Assembly: GCA_963666475.2 (NCBI GenBank)
Contig: CAXXJM010000001.1
Location: 1,178,001 to 1,242,000, forward strand
DNA: 64,000 nucleotides
From: JBFHIZ01 sp963666475
Lineage (GTDB): Bacteria; Bacillota; Clostridia; Lachnospirales; Lachnospiraceae
Direction: 5' to 3'
This document shows positions 51,118 through 60,345 of this stretch, in pieces. A program made the translations under genes and the position numbers. The notes below the pieces were generated by a model. It had not been told where the DNA came from and did no database searches. It saw nothing but the letters and a program-made list of their open reading frames with translations. Every line of letters begins with the position of its first letter. The stretch's first letter is position 1.

Positions 51118-53508
51118 TTATACGAATGCTCCTTGTTCGTCTACATATTTTTTAATATTTGAAGCATTCACGTGTTTTTTATATTCGTCTCCTTCAACTA
51201 CTACAAGGGTCGGAGCCTGCATCACAGCATAACGGTTGGTCAGTTCAATATTTTCTTCTGCATCAACAAGGATATATTCCACTCCATCTAGAATCTGTTT
51301 TGCAGTTCTACAGTTTGGACATGTCTTTGTTGTAAATAAATATTTCACACTTTCCGGATTGGAAAGTTCCACCATTTGTTGCCCGTTTAAACCTTTTGTC
51401 ATCTTCATAACTCTCGTAGAAGGTCTCTTTAATTCAGAACGTTCAGGTTCGTATAATTTACGATTTGCATACTCTTGCAATTTTCCATCATTCCAGTTCT
51501 GAACAGGACGATAATATCCTGTAATTCTACTATATACTTCCGTTTTTGCACCACACTTTGGACATACACTGACTTCTCCAGCTAAATATCCATGTTCTGT
51601 ACATACAGAATAGGTTGGAGACATCGTATAATAAGGAAGTTTATAATTTGATGCGATGGTACGCACTAAGCTTGCAGCAGCCTTCCAGTCTGGAAGTTTC
51701 TCTCCCAAAAATGCATGGAAAACGGTTCCAGAAGTATATAAAGTTTGAATTTCATCCTGTACATCTAGTGCATCGAAAATATCCGAAGAATACTCCACTG
51801 GAAGATGGGATGAATTGGTGTAGTAAGGAACATCACCGGTTTTCCCAGCAGTCTTGATTCCAGGCCATTTTGCACGATCATGTTTTGCAAGACGGTACGT
51901 AGTACTTTCCGCAGGAGTAGCTTCTAAATTATATAAATCCCCATATAATTCCTGATAATCGGAAAGACGTGTTCTCATATGATTTAACACTTCTTTTGTG
52001 AATTCCTGAGTTTTCTTGGAGGTCATGTCTCCACGAAGCCAGTTTGCATTCAGCCCAACTTCATTCATTCCAATCAAACCAATCGTCGAAAAATGATTGG
52101 TGAAGTTTCCAAGGTATCGTTTGGTGTATGGATACAAACCTTCATCCAAAAGTTTTGAAACCACACCTCTTTTGATTTTTAATGAGCGAGCAGCAATATC
52201 CATCATACGATTTAGTCGTTTATAAAACTCATCTTTATTCGCAGACTGGTAAGCAATTCTAGGCATATTGATTGTAACCACACCGATACTTCCTGTACTC
52301 TCACCTGCTCCAAAGAAACCTCCTGTTTTTTTGCGAAGCTCTCTTAAGTCTAAACGCAATCTACAACACATACTTCTTACATCGCTTGGTTCCATATCAG
52401 AATTGATGTAATTTGAAAAATAAGGAGTACCATATTTTGCAGTCATTTCGAACAACAAGCGATTGTTCTCTGTATCTGACCAGTCAAAATCTCTTGTAAT
52501 AGAATAGGTTGGAATCGGATATTGGAATCCTCTTCCATTTGCATCCCCTTCAATCATGGTTTCAATAAAAGCTTTATTGATCATATCCATTTCTTTTTTG
52601 CAATCTTTATATTTAAAATCCATCTCCTCACCACCAACAATAGCAGGTAGTTCCGCAAGATCATTCGGTACGGTCCAATCTAAAGTAATGTTTGAAAATG
52701 GCGCCTGTGTTCCCCATCTAGAAGGCGTATTTACTCCATATACAAATGACTCAATACACTTTTTCACTTCTCGATAAGATAAATTGTCCACTTTTACGAA
52801 CGGTGCCAAATAGGTATCGAACGACGAAAAAGCCTGTGCTCCAGCCCACTCATTCTGCATGATTCCTAAAAAGTTTACCATTTGATTACATAGAACTGAT
52901 AAATGTCCAGCTGGAGAAGAAGTGATTTTCCCTCGAATGCCTCCAAGCCCTTCTTTAATCAACTGCTTTAATGACCATCCTGCGCAATATCCTGTCAACA
53001 TAGAAAGATCATGTATATGTATATCCGCATTTCGGTGTGCGGTCCCAATTTCTTCATCATAGATTTCGGATAACCAGTAGTTTGCAGTAATTGCTCCAGA
53101 GTTGCTTAAAATCAAACCACCAACCGAATAGGTAACGGTTGAATTTTCTTTTACTCTCCAGTCCTCCACCTTAACATAGCTATTTACTACATCTTTATAG
53201 TCAAGGATTGTAGATTTCATATCGCGCATTTTTTCTCGTTGCTTACGATATAAAATATAAGCTTTTGCCGCTTGAGAGTATCCCGCTTGTTCTAACACGC
53301 GCTCGACACTATCTTGAATATCCTCTACCTGAACTTTGTCATTTACGATCTTTGGTTGGACGTCTGATGTTACTCGAAGTGCAAGCAGATCAACAATATC
53401 ATTGTTGTATTGAACTTCTGTTGCATTAAATGCTTTCATAATCGCATCGCTTATTTTTGCCAAGTCAAAACTAGCATCATTACCATCTCTTTTTATTACT
53501 GAATACAT
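51118..53508 (-). CDS. nrdD: Anaerobic ribonucleoside-triphosphate reductase with a fused C-terminal redoxin
   Basis: The 796-aa class III reductase makes dNTPs under anaerobic conditions. It shows an N-terminal ATP-cone (1-95), LTGYCAGWSLKQLI with the active-site Cys, a zinc site (VCTEHGYLAGEVSVCPKCG), and RITGYYRPV with the glycyl-radical Gly. Residues 719-796 add a redoxin-like domain with CPNC (730-733) and QAPTLVVV, usually a separate protein. The ATG at 53508 has GGGGG 7 nt upstream. The activase gene nrdG is not next to it. Confidence 0.93.
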   Translation of the reverse strand: MYSVIKRDGNDASFDLAKISDAIMKAFNATEVQYNNDIVDLLALRVTSDVQPKIVNDKVQVEDIQDSVERVLEQAGYSQAAKAYILYRKQREKMRDMKSTILDYKDVVNSYVKVEDWRVKENSTVTYSVGGLILSNSGAITANYWLSEIYDEEIGTAHRNADIHIHDLSMLTGYCAGWSLKQLIKEGLGGIRGKITSSPAGHLSVLCNQMVNFLGIMQNEWAGAQAFSSFDTYLAPFVKVDNLSYREVKKCIESFVYGVNTPSRWGTQAPFSNITLDWTVPNDLAELPAIVGGEEMDFKYKDCKKEMDMINKAFIETMIEGDANGRGFQYPIPTYSITRDFDWSDTENNRLLFEMTAKYGTPYFSNYINSDMEPSDVRSMCCRLRLDLRELRKKTGGFFGAGESTGSIGVVTINMPRIAYQSANKDEFYKRLNRMMDIAARSLKIKRGVVSKLLDEGLYPYTKRYLGNFTNHFSTIGLIGMNEVGLNANWLRGDMTSKKTQEFTKEVLNHMRTRLSDYQELYGDLYNLEATPAESTTYRLAKHDRAKWPGIKTAGKTGDVPYYTNSSHLPVEYSSDIFDALDVQDEIQTLYTSGTVFHAFLGEKLPDWKAAASLVRTIASNYKLPYYTMSPTYSVCTEHGYLAGEVSVCPKCGAKTEVYSRITGYYRPVQNWNDGKLQEYANRKLYEPERSELKRPSTRVMKMTKGLNGQQMVELSNPESVKYLFTTKTCPNCRTAKQILDGVEYILVDAEENIELTNRYAVMQAPTLVVVEGDEYKKHVNASNIKKYVDEQGAFV

Positions 53509-53559
53509 TCCTGTTCCCCCTATCATTTGTACCTTTTTTCCAAAAAAGAACCTAATAAA

Positions 53560-53588
53560 AGGATAGCATTCGCCCTAAAAAAAGTCAA
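53560..53588 (-). promoter_or_regulatory. Promoter of nrdD
   Basis: On the minus strand TTGACT (53588-53583), a 17-nt spacer and TATCCT (53565-53560) precede nrdD by about 50 nt. The two NrdR-box-like sites lie directly upstream of the -35 box. A second TATAAT (53626-53621) is inside box 2 but has no good -35 box. Confidence 0.6.
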
Positions 53589-53594
53589 TAAAAA

Positions 53595-53641
53595 ACACTA
53601 GATATAAGTGTATTTTGTGAATTATACACTATATCTAGTAT
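53595..53641. promoter_or_regulatory. Two NrdR-box-like sites
   Basis: ACACTATATCTAGTAT (53626-53641) fits the NrdR box consensus acaCwAtATaTwGtgt at nearly all positions. ACACTAGATATAAGTGT (53595-53611) is a second copy with one extra base. Their starts are 31 bp apart, about three helical turns, which is the usual spacing of paired NrdR boxes upstream of ribonucleotide reductase genes. Confidence 0.75.
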
Positions 53642-53680
53642 TATCCGTTTTTTCGGTCTTTATGCAATTTTTCCCTTTAT

Positions 53681-54718
53681 TTATCGGCTTTTCAAAAACT
53701 CAAATTCTCTAAGTGCCGATTCGTCACTTGGGTAATCTGCTAAATATTCTTCCATCTTCGATTTTGCCAGATCAAATTCTCCAGCGTACTCATAAATTAC
53801 GACTTCGTTGAACTTCATAATCTGTAACAATTCTTTTTCGGCATATGGAAAACCCGCATTTAAATACTGCAGGGCTTCATCATAAGACCCCTCGTTTAAT
53901 TTACACATTGCCAATTGGTTGTATATTTCTGCTGAAGTTTCATCCAAAGCAATGTAGTTTAAATATACACTGGCCGCATAAGAATCAGCACCCAAGGCTT
54001 CATAGGTCTTCCCTAGTACCAATGCTGCCTGCTTTGTTTTTACCGTATTACTCTCCTCCATCAGCTCCTTCGCGTGTTCATAGTTTCCAAGATAATACTC
54101 TAAGATTCCTTCTTCCTCCGACGTAAGGTTGGTAAGTTCATCCAAAGCTTTTTGAATGTAAATTCGACCATCTTCTGCATAACCAGTTTGTTCCATACTC
54201 TCATAGATTGCTAGATATCGTTCAAATTCATTTGTTCCAAACAAAAGATAGCGATTGAAATCATCCGTGGCTAACTCCTTATTTCCCATATGCAAATAGC
54301 ATTTTCCACGTAAAAAAACTGCATCTTCTTCCTTACTCTTTAAGTTCAGAATCGAATCATAGACTTCTTTTGCTTCCTCATATTGTTCATTTTTATAATA
54401 AGCAAGCGCCAAATAGTAATTGATATCATAGTCAAGCTCTTCCACACGATAGGAATCACTTGCAAGTGCATCACAAAACGCCCCAATAGCAAGCTCATAT
54501 TCACCCAATCCTATATATGCAATCCCTTTTCCACGAAAGGCCTCTTTTTGGTCACCTTCCAAAAGGACCTCATCAAATAGTTCTACAGCTTCCGTGTATT
54601 GATAGGACTCATTTAGTTGCATTCCACTTTCTATTTTTTCTCTGGTTTCTTGATTTGTACAAGCTGTTAATAAGATTCCAATTCCAAAGATTATACCAGT
54701 CAAATACCATTTTTTCAT
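53681..54718 (-). CDS. TPR-repeat lipoprotein
   Basis: The 345-aa protein has a lipoprotein signal ending in LLTAC and at least six to seven tetratricopeptide repeats (for example ALASDSYRVEELDYDINYYL, YKNEQYEEAKEVYDSIL). TPR arrays mediate protein-protein contacts. It overlaps murE by 4 nt (ATGA), so it is translationally coupled to peptidoglycan synthesis, which suggests but does not prove a role in wall assembly. Confidence 0.85.
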   Translation of the reverse strand: MKKWYLTGIIFGIGILLTACTNQETREKIESGMQLNESYQYTEAVELFDEVLLEGDQKEAFRGKGIAYIGLGEYELAIGAFCDALASDSYRVEELDYDINYYLALAYYKNEQYEEAKEVYDSILNLKSKEEDAVFLRGKCYLHMGNKELATDDFNRYLLFGTNEFERYLAIYESMEQTGYAEDGRIYIQKALDELTNLTSEEEGILEYYLGNYEHAKELMEESNTVKTKQAALVLGKTYEALGADSYAASVYLNYIALDETSAEIYNQLAMCKLNEGSYDEALQYLNAGFPYAEKELLQIMKFNEVVIYEYAGEFDLAKSKMEEYLADYPSDESALREFEFLKSR

Positions 54719-56193
54719 GCCAATTCTTCCTTTATTTCCCGAATCATTACTCGCTCATCCATGTCATATTTTATCCCTTTAATTTCCTGATACGTTTCGT
54801 GACCTTTTCCTGCAAGAATAATGATGTCCCCCTTCTTTGCGTGCGTTATCGCATATTTTATTGCTTCTTTTCGATCTTCAATCATCACATATTCTCCAGT
54901 GCCTTTTTTGACCCCAGTCAAAATATCTTCAATAATCGCCTTTGGTTCTTCAAACCTCGGATTATCCGATGTTACAATTGTAAGATCCGCAATGTTTGAA
55001 GAAATTTCACCCATCTCAAATCTTCGATCTCTAGACCGATTTCCACCACATCCAAATAGGACGACTAATCTTCCCGGATCATATTCTTTGATCGTCAAAA
55101 GCAAACTTTTTAAACTCATGGCATTGTGTGCATAATCAATGAGCATCGTAAAATCATCGGATACTGATACCGGTTCAACACGCCCTTTTACATGAATACT
55201 CTTTAGTCCCCGTTTGATTTGCTCATGATCGACTCCTAAATGGTATGCTACCGTCAAAGCTGCCATTGCATTGTAAGCACTAAATCGTCCAGGTGCATTT
55301 ACCACAAAGGTATCATTTACCAGTCCTGAAACAGGGAATGAAATTCCAATTTCTCCATTCTGTCGTTCCAAAGAAATATTACCCGCCAAAATATCAGCTC
55401 CATTTTGGAAGCCATATTGGATGATGGTCTCGCAATGATTTCCTTCAAGAATTCTCTTTGTATGTTCGTCATCGAAATTAGCAATACCACATTTACAATG
55501 CTTAAATAAAATACTTTTACACTGTAAATAATCCTCAAAATCTTTATGTTCATTTGGTCCAATATGATCTGATTCCAAGTTCGTGAAAATTCCATAATCA
55601 AAAGTAAATCCAGATACTCTGTGAAGCATTAATCCCTGGGACGATACCTCCATAACAACATGTGTACATCCCGCCTGAACCATTTCATAAAAATATTGTT
55701 GTACTAATATGGATTCTGGTGTCGTATTGTTTGCCGGTATATGCTGATCACCAATAATCACTTCTATTGTTCCTATCAGCCCGGTTTTTAACTGGACACT
55801 TTCTAGCATGGAACGAATCATATAGGTCGTTGTCGTTTTCCCTTTTGTTCCTGTGATACCTATTGTTTGTAATTTTCTAGCAGGATGCCCATAATATGCA
55901 GCAGAAACTTTTGCCAACGCTTCTCTTGTATTTTGTACACGGATGACCGTTATACCCTGTGGAACTTCTACTCCATCTTCTACTATAAGTGCTGTACAAC
56001 CATCTCTTATAACCTGTGAAATAAACTGATGTCCGTCAGAATTTGCGCCTTTGATACACACAAACAAACAATTTGAAGAGACTTTCCTAGAATCTACCTG
56101 AATCTCAGAAATTTCCTGCTCGATATCTCCAGTCATATTCAATATCTCTAATTCTTCTAATAAAACGGATAATTTTCTATTCTTTTCTATCAT
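54715..56193 (-). CDS. murE: UDP-MurNAc-tripeptide ligase MurE, predicted meso-DAP type
   Basis: The 492-aa Mur ligase adds the third residue to the peptidoglycan stem peptide. ATP-binding TGTKGKTTT, NTTPES, the carbamylated-Lys region (YLQCKSILF) and GCGGNRSRDRR are visible. The selectivity motif is DNPRFEEP: Arg in DNPR is the meso-diaminopimelate form (Lys enzymes differ there). It overlaps dapF by 4 nt upstream, which fits DAP use. Confidence 0.95.
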   Translation of the reverse strand: MIEKNRKLSVLLEELEILNMTGDIEQEISEIQVDSRKVSSNCLFVCIKGANSDGHQFISQVIRDGCTALIVEDGVEVPQGITVIRVQNTREALAKVSAAYYGHPARKLQTIGITGTKGKTTTTYMIRSMLESVQLKTGLIGTIEVIIGDQHIPANNTTPESILVQQYFYEMVQAGCTHVVMEVSSQGLMLHRVSGFTFDYGIFTNLESDHIGPNEHKDFEDYLQCKSILFKHCKCGIANFDDEHTKRILEGNHCETIIQYGFQNGADILAGNISLERQNGEIGISFPVSGLVNDTFVVNAPGRFSAYNAMAALTVAYHLGVDHEQIKRGLKSIHVKGRVEPVSVSDDFTMLIDYAHNAMSLKSLLLTIKEYDPGRLVVLFGCGGNRSRDRRFEMGEISSNIADLTIVTSDNPRFEEPKAIIEDILTGVKKGTGEYVMIEDRKEAIKYAITHAKKGDIIILAGKGHETYQEIKGIKYDMDERVMIREIKEELA

Positions 56194-57032
56194 CGGTCTA
56201 CATATTCTCCTTCGAACACAGTTGTTGCAGGTCCAGTCATTAGCACTTGATTTGTCTGTCTATCAAACAAGATCCTTAGATTGCCGCCTAATAAATGAAC
56301 TGTTACTTCGTTATCCAATAGACCGTTCACAACACCAGCGACCACACTCGCACAGGCTCCAGTGCCACATGCCAAGGTTTCACCTGACCCTCTTTCATAA
56401 ACTCTCATGTCAATCGTTTTTCGATCAATGACATGAATAAACTCAACATTCACACTGTCTGGAAACATTTCACTATTTTGAAGATATTCTCCTAGTTTTT
56501 TTATATCTGTCGAAAATACATCGTCAACCCATAGAACAGCGTGAGGATTCCCCATGGAAACACAGGTCATTTTATATTCTTCTCCAAATAAATCAATGGA
56601 TTGTCCAACGATCTCTTTTTCAACTGTAAGAACAGGTATTTCCAAAGGGTCAAATACAGGACTTCCCATATTAACAGTGACTTCGTAGACCACACCATCA
56701 ACCACATGCAAATCCAGGTTCTTAATCCCACTTTTTGTTTCTATATTAAGTAGCTTCTTTGTCGTCAGTCCTTTGTCATAAACAAATTTAGCGATGCATC
56801 GAATTCCATTCCCACACATCGCTCCTTCTGATCCATCCGCATTATACATTTTCATACGAAAATCGGCCACATCTGACTGTTGTATTAAAATTAATCCATC
56901 CGCACCCACACCGGTGTGTCTATCACTAATCTTGATCGCCAGTTTTTCTACATCATTTATTTCGTTTTCTAAACAGTTTACATATACATAATCATTCCCA
57001 CATCCGTGCATTTTTGTGAATTTCATGCGCAT
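56190..57032 (-). CDS. dapF: Diaminopimelate epimerase
   Basis: The 280-aa enzyme converts LL-DAP to meso-DAP for peptidoglycan and lysine. Both catalytic Cys motifs are intact: AMCGNGIRC and LACGTGACAS. The N-terminal MKFTKMHGCGNDYV is diagnostic. AAGGAG lies 4 nt before the first ATG (57032) and 10 nt before a second one (57026), either of which may be used. The direct overlap with murE makes a DAP-making and DAP-using pair. Confidence 0.97.
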   Translation of the reverse strand: MRMKFTKMHGCGNDYVYVNCLENEINDVEKLAIKISDRHTGVGADGLILIQQSDVADFRMKMYNADGSEGAMCGNGIRCIAKFVYDKGLTTKKLLNIETKSGIKNLDLHVVDGVVYEVTVNMGSPVFDPLEIPVLTVEKEIVGQSIDLFGEEYKMTCVSMGNPHAVLWVDDVFSTDIKKLGEYLQNSEMFPDSVNVEFIHVIDRKTIDMRVYERGSGETLACGTGACASVVAGVVNGLLDNEVTVHLLGGNLRILFDRQTNQVLMTGPATTVFEGEYVDR

Positions 57033-57092
57033 TGTTCTCCTTTTGCATAAAAAATAATCTCTGCAAATATTATAGCACAGGTATGGAAGATT

Positions 57093-58547
57093 TTACTCTT
57101 TATTTTTGTGAAACTGACTATTCTTTCGATATTCGCTTGGAGAAACACCACATTTGTTCTTAAAAATCTTCATAAAATGTTTTTCATTTTCATATCCAAC
57201 CATTTGACTGATCTCTATGATTTTTTCGTCCGTTTCCTCTAGCAAACGCTTGGCTTCATCAATACGTATTTTTTTTAGATAGTTTACAAAATTCATTCCC
57301 ACGTATTCTTTGAAGTTCAAAGAGAAAAGAGAATAGTTCATCGAAATCCGATTACTAACAACCGCCATATTCAAGTCACTTTTATAATTTTCCTGAATAT
57401 ACTGAATTGCCTGAGCGATCTTCTCTTTATTCTTATAGTCATCAAACTCTTCATTGATCTTTTGTTGAATTCCATAAATCCATTGATCCAGCACCTTAAA
57501 ATAAGCCTCTGCATTAATGTATGTCATAGGTTCTCTTAATGCATGGTATTCCTTTCTGTCAAACTCAAGAATCCTTGCATAATTTTCAATGATTCGGTCC
57601 AATATGTCTTGTGTCAACTGCAGAAAAACTTGTGCTGATATCTTATTCATTTTTGCTTTAAATCGAATATTTGTAACCTTTTTTATACCTTCTTCTGCAC
57701 GATGCGTTCCCAACAACTGTACAAATTGTTCTGCAAAATCGACTGGTATTGTTTCATAATCGAAGTTGTGTTTCTCATAATAATAAAAGGGAAGCCCTTT
57801 TACAAATGCTTCTTGTCTGGCATATAATGCTTCTTCATATGCAGTTCCCAGTTCTTCAATTCCCTGATGAAGGCCACTGATTCCCATACTATTCCCAAAT
57901 TGATCAAGGGAATTGAAATTCTCCAATTTGTCATCTTCAATCACAATCAGTGTTTGTCCATTTACATTTCGAAGAACAATCTTATTGGAGTCTTGTTCCT
58001 CTATCTTTACAGAATCACTCATACAACACACACGGTATTGATTGCTAGGAAACATATCCCGAAATCTTGCTTCGATGGCATCAATTTCATCTCTTCGAAT
58101 GTCTTGATTTAATATCAAATACTTTAACTGCTGACTCCCTATCCTCTGGGATACCTCTTTTTCTTCTATTCGTTTATCAATTTCCGCTTGAACTGCTAAT
58201 ACTGCTGCTGAAAATTTTTCTCTTTCGATTGGCTTTAGTAAGTAATCTTTTACCCCTTGACGCAATACTTCAACTGCATAATTAAAATCATCATATCCGC
58301 TAACTACTAAAATATGCGGACGATGATTCAAACTCTGTACCTGTTTCACGAGCGTAATCCCATCCATTTTGGGCATCCGTATATCCGTAATCATAAGATC
58401 TACATCTGTTTCTGCAAGAATTGCTAAAGCTTCTTCTCCATTTCTTGCCTCCAAAATTCTACCAGTCGATACATGAATCCGCTCAAGCATCGTGACGATT
58501 CCACGACGTATCATTTTTTCATCTTCTACTACTAATACGTTATTCAC
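57093..58547 (-). CDS. YesN-type response regulator (receiver plus AraC helix-turn-helix)
   Basis: The 484-aa protein has an N-terminal receiver domain (phospho-acceptor Asp in DLMITDIRMPKMDG, Lys in LLKPIE), a central variable region, and a C-terminal AraC-type double helix-turn-helix (NYSLFSLNFKEYVGMNF, ISQMVGYENEKHFMKIFKNK, GVSPSEYRK). It overlaps the kinase gene by 8 nt and with it should control the neighbouring sugar transporter. Confidence 0.93.
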   Translation of the reverse strand: MNNVLVVEDEKMIRRGIVTMLERIHVSTGRILEARNGEEALAILAETDVDLMITDIRMPKMDGITLVKQVQSLNHRPHILVVSGYDDFNYAVEVLRQGVKDYLLKPIEREKFSAAVLAVQAEIDKRIEEKEVSQRIGSQQLKYLILNQDIRRDEIDAIEARFRDMFPSNQYRVCCMSDSVKIEEQDSNKIVLRNVNGQTLIVIEDDKLENFNSLDQFGNSMGISGLHQGIEELGTAYEEALYARQEAFVKGLPFYYYEKHNFDYETIPVDFAEQFVQLLGTHRAEEGIKKVTNIRFKAKMNKISAQVFLQLTQDILDRIIENYARILEFDRKEYHALREPMTYINAEAYFKVLDQWIYGIQQKINEEFDDYKNKEKIAQAIQYIQENYKSDLNMAVVSNRISMNYSLFSLNFKEYVGMNFVNYLKKIRIDEAKRLLEETDEKIIEISQMVGYENEKHFMKIFKNKCGVSPSEYRKNSQFHKNKE

Positions 58548-60345
58548 TCGTCTTCTCCTCCCTGTAAGTAATTGGCAATCGAACCACCACCTTCGTAAAG
58601 CAATCTACTTTCGAATAAATACTGATTCCATATTGTTCACCAAATGAAATTCGAATGCGATCCTGTACATTTTTAAGTCCTATTCCGTTGCCGCTTCCAC
58701 CTCCGGTTTCAATTTCTCCGGCGATTTTCTTTTGATTTTCATCAATCTCAGCCTGTGACATTCCTTTTCCCGAGTCTGTGATTTCCAAACAAAAATCGTT
58801 CCCTGACTCATATGCCTTAATGTAAATACTAGCATCCTCTGCCAACTCTTCAATTCCATGATAAATCGCATTTTCTACGATTGGCTGAATTGATATTTTG
58901 GGAATGGACTGTTTGTAAAGATTCGGTGGTATATTTATTGCTAGATTAATTCGAAAATCAAAACGTAAATTAATCAGTTCTAAATAGTTTTTTACATATT
59001 CAATTTCATCTTCTACAGTGACGTCTTTCGAACTAAATTTCATTCCATAACGTAGTAGTTTTCCAAGCGAAGTAACTGCATCTGATATTTCATATTTTTC
59101 ATCAATTTCAGCCATCATTTTAATTGATTCAAGAACATTATAAATAAAGTGTGCATTGATTTGATTCTGTAATGCTTTGATTTCCGAATTTTTCATTAAA
59201 AGTTCATGTCGAAGATTTTCATGAATCAAGCTATCAATCGTATCAAGCATTTCATCAATTTGGGTTCCCAACTGCCCCATCTCATCCTCACCGTCCTGAT
59301 TTACTCTTACATCCAGATTACCTTCCTGAATTTGCGAGATAGTTGATGAAATGTAATAGAATCTTTTTAACAATACTTTCACTGCAAGATTCACCACAAC
59401 AACCATGACAATCGTTGCGATAATTAATAATGCTGTATAAATGATTTGAGTTTGCCATAATACACTGGCATTTTCTTCCATACTGATAATATGAATATAA
59501 GTTCCTGACAGCTCTTTGACCGGCAAAACTCCAACTACTACATTCTGTCCTGAAAGATCCGTCTCAAAATATGTTTCACCATCAGTGTGAGAAAGTATCC
59601 ATTCCACATTTCTTTGCTTCATTGTCTCCCATATACACTCCTCTTTTGAGCCACTGTATATGTTTCCATCCTGATCTACAAAGCATACCCATTCATCATT
59701 AGAAGATTGAAAAATTGTATCAATGACATCCTCCATTCGAACTGCCACCTCAATTACAGCAATTTCTCCGTATGAATAATCATTAATGGATGTAATGAGA
59801 CCCATTGTATGTTCCGAAAAATTTACAGAATTAGAGAACATGGTATCTTCATAATTGAACTGCCATTTACCAGATTGATAAGTTTCTGCCCACGAAAATG
59901 CATCCAACCGTCTTCTTTGGTAAAGAATAGGCATCATTTCTGGAAAATCATCATTTCCAGCATAAACACGAATTTGATACAAATACGGATTTGCATTTAC
60001 AATGTTTTCTAGCATTCCAATATCATTTTGATAGAAATCCACCAAATCCAATGTATCCAACTCTTCCCCTTCCTCTAATCGCAAGAGAAAGTCACTCAAG
60101 TTCTGATAGTTTAGAAAAACCTGTGTTGAAGTATTGCATAACTCTACTGTCTTATCAATAACTCCGTCTGTCTGATTCATCACATATTTTAAATTGTTGA
60201 TTGCCTGCTTACTATTATTCTCGTCCAAATTGCGAAACAAAAGCATGAACATACCAATAATCGGAATGAAAATAATCATTCCGATTAAAATTGTAAACTT
60301 CACATTTAATTTTTGTCTAAAAAACCAATCTCCCAAGCGATTCAT
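58540..60345 (-). CDS. YesM-type sensor histidine kinase
   Basis: The 601-aa kinase has two membrane helices (about 15-36 and 288-312) around an extracytoplasmic Cache-like sensor, a HAMP domain, a His_kinase motif with the phospho-His in LQNQINAHFIYNVLES (usual form INPHFLYN), and an ATPase domain (QPIVENAIYHGIEELAED, DSGKGMS, GGSGNGIGLKN). It overlaps the solute-binding protein gene by 4 nt and the regulator gene by 8 nt, so all three are coupled. Confidence 0.93.
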   Translation of the reverse strand: MNRLGDWFFRQKLNVKFTILIGMIIFIPIIGMFMLLFRNLDENNSKQAINNLKYVMNQTDGVIDKTVELCNTSTQVFLNYQNLSDFLLRLEEGEELDTLDLVDFYQNDIGMLENIVNANPYLYQIRVYAGNDDFPEMMPILYQRRRLDAFSWAETYQSGKWQFNYEDTMFSNSVNFSEHTMGLITSINDYSYGEIAVIEVAVRMEDVIDTIFQSSNDEWVCFVDQDGNIYSGSKEECIWETMKQRNVEWILSHTDGETYFETDLSGQNVVVGVLPVKELSGTYIHIISMEENASVLWQTQIIYTALLIIATIVMVVVVNLAVKVLLKRFYYISSTISQIQEGNLDVRVNQDGEDEMGQLGTQIDEMLDTIDSLIHENLRHELLMKNSEIKALQNQINAHFIYNVLESIKMMAEIDEKYEISDAVTSLGKLLRYGMKFSSKDVTVEDEIEYVKNYLELINLRFDFRINLAINIPPNLYKQSIPKISIQPIVENAIYHGIEELAEDASIYIKAYESGNDFCLEITDSGKGMSQAEIDENQKKIAGEIETGGGSGNGIGLKNVQDRIRISFGEQYGISIYSKVDCFTKVVVRLPITYREEKTSE

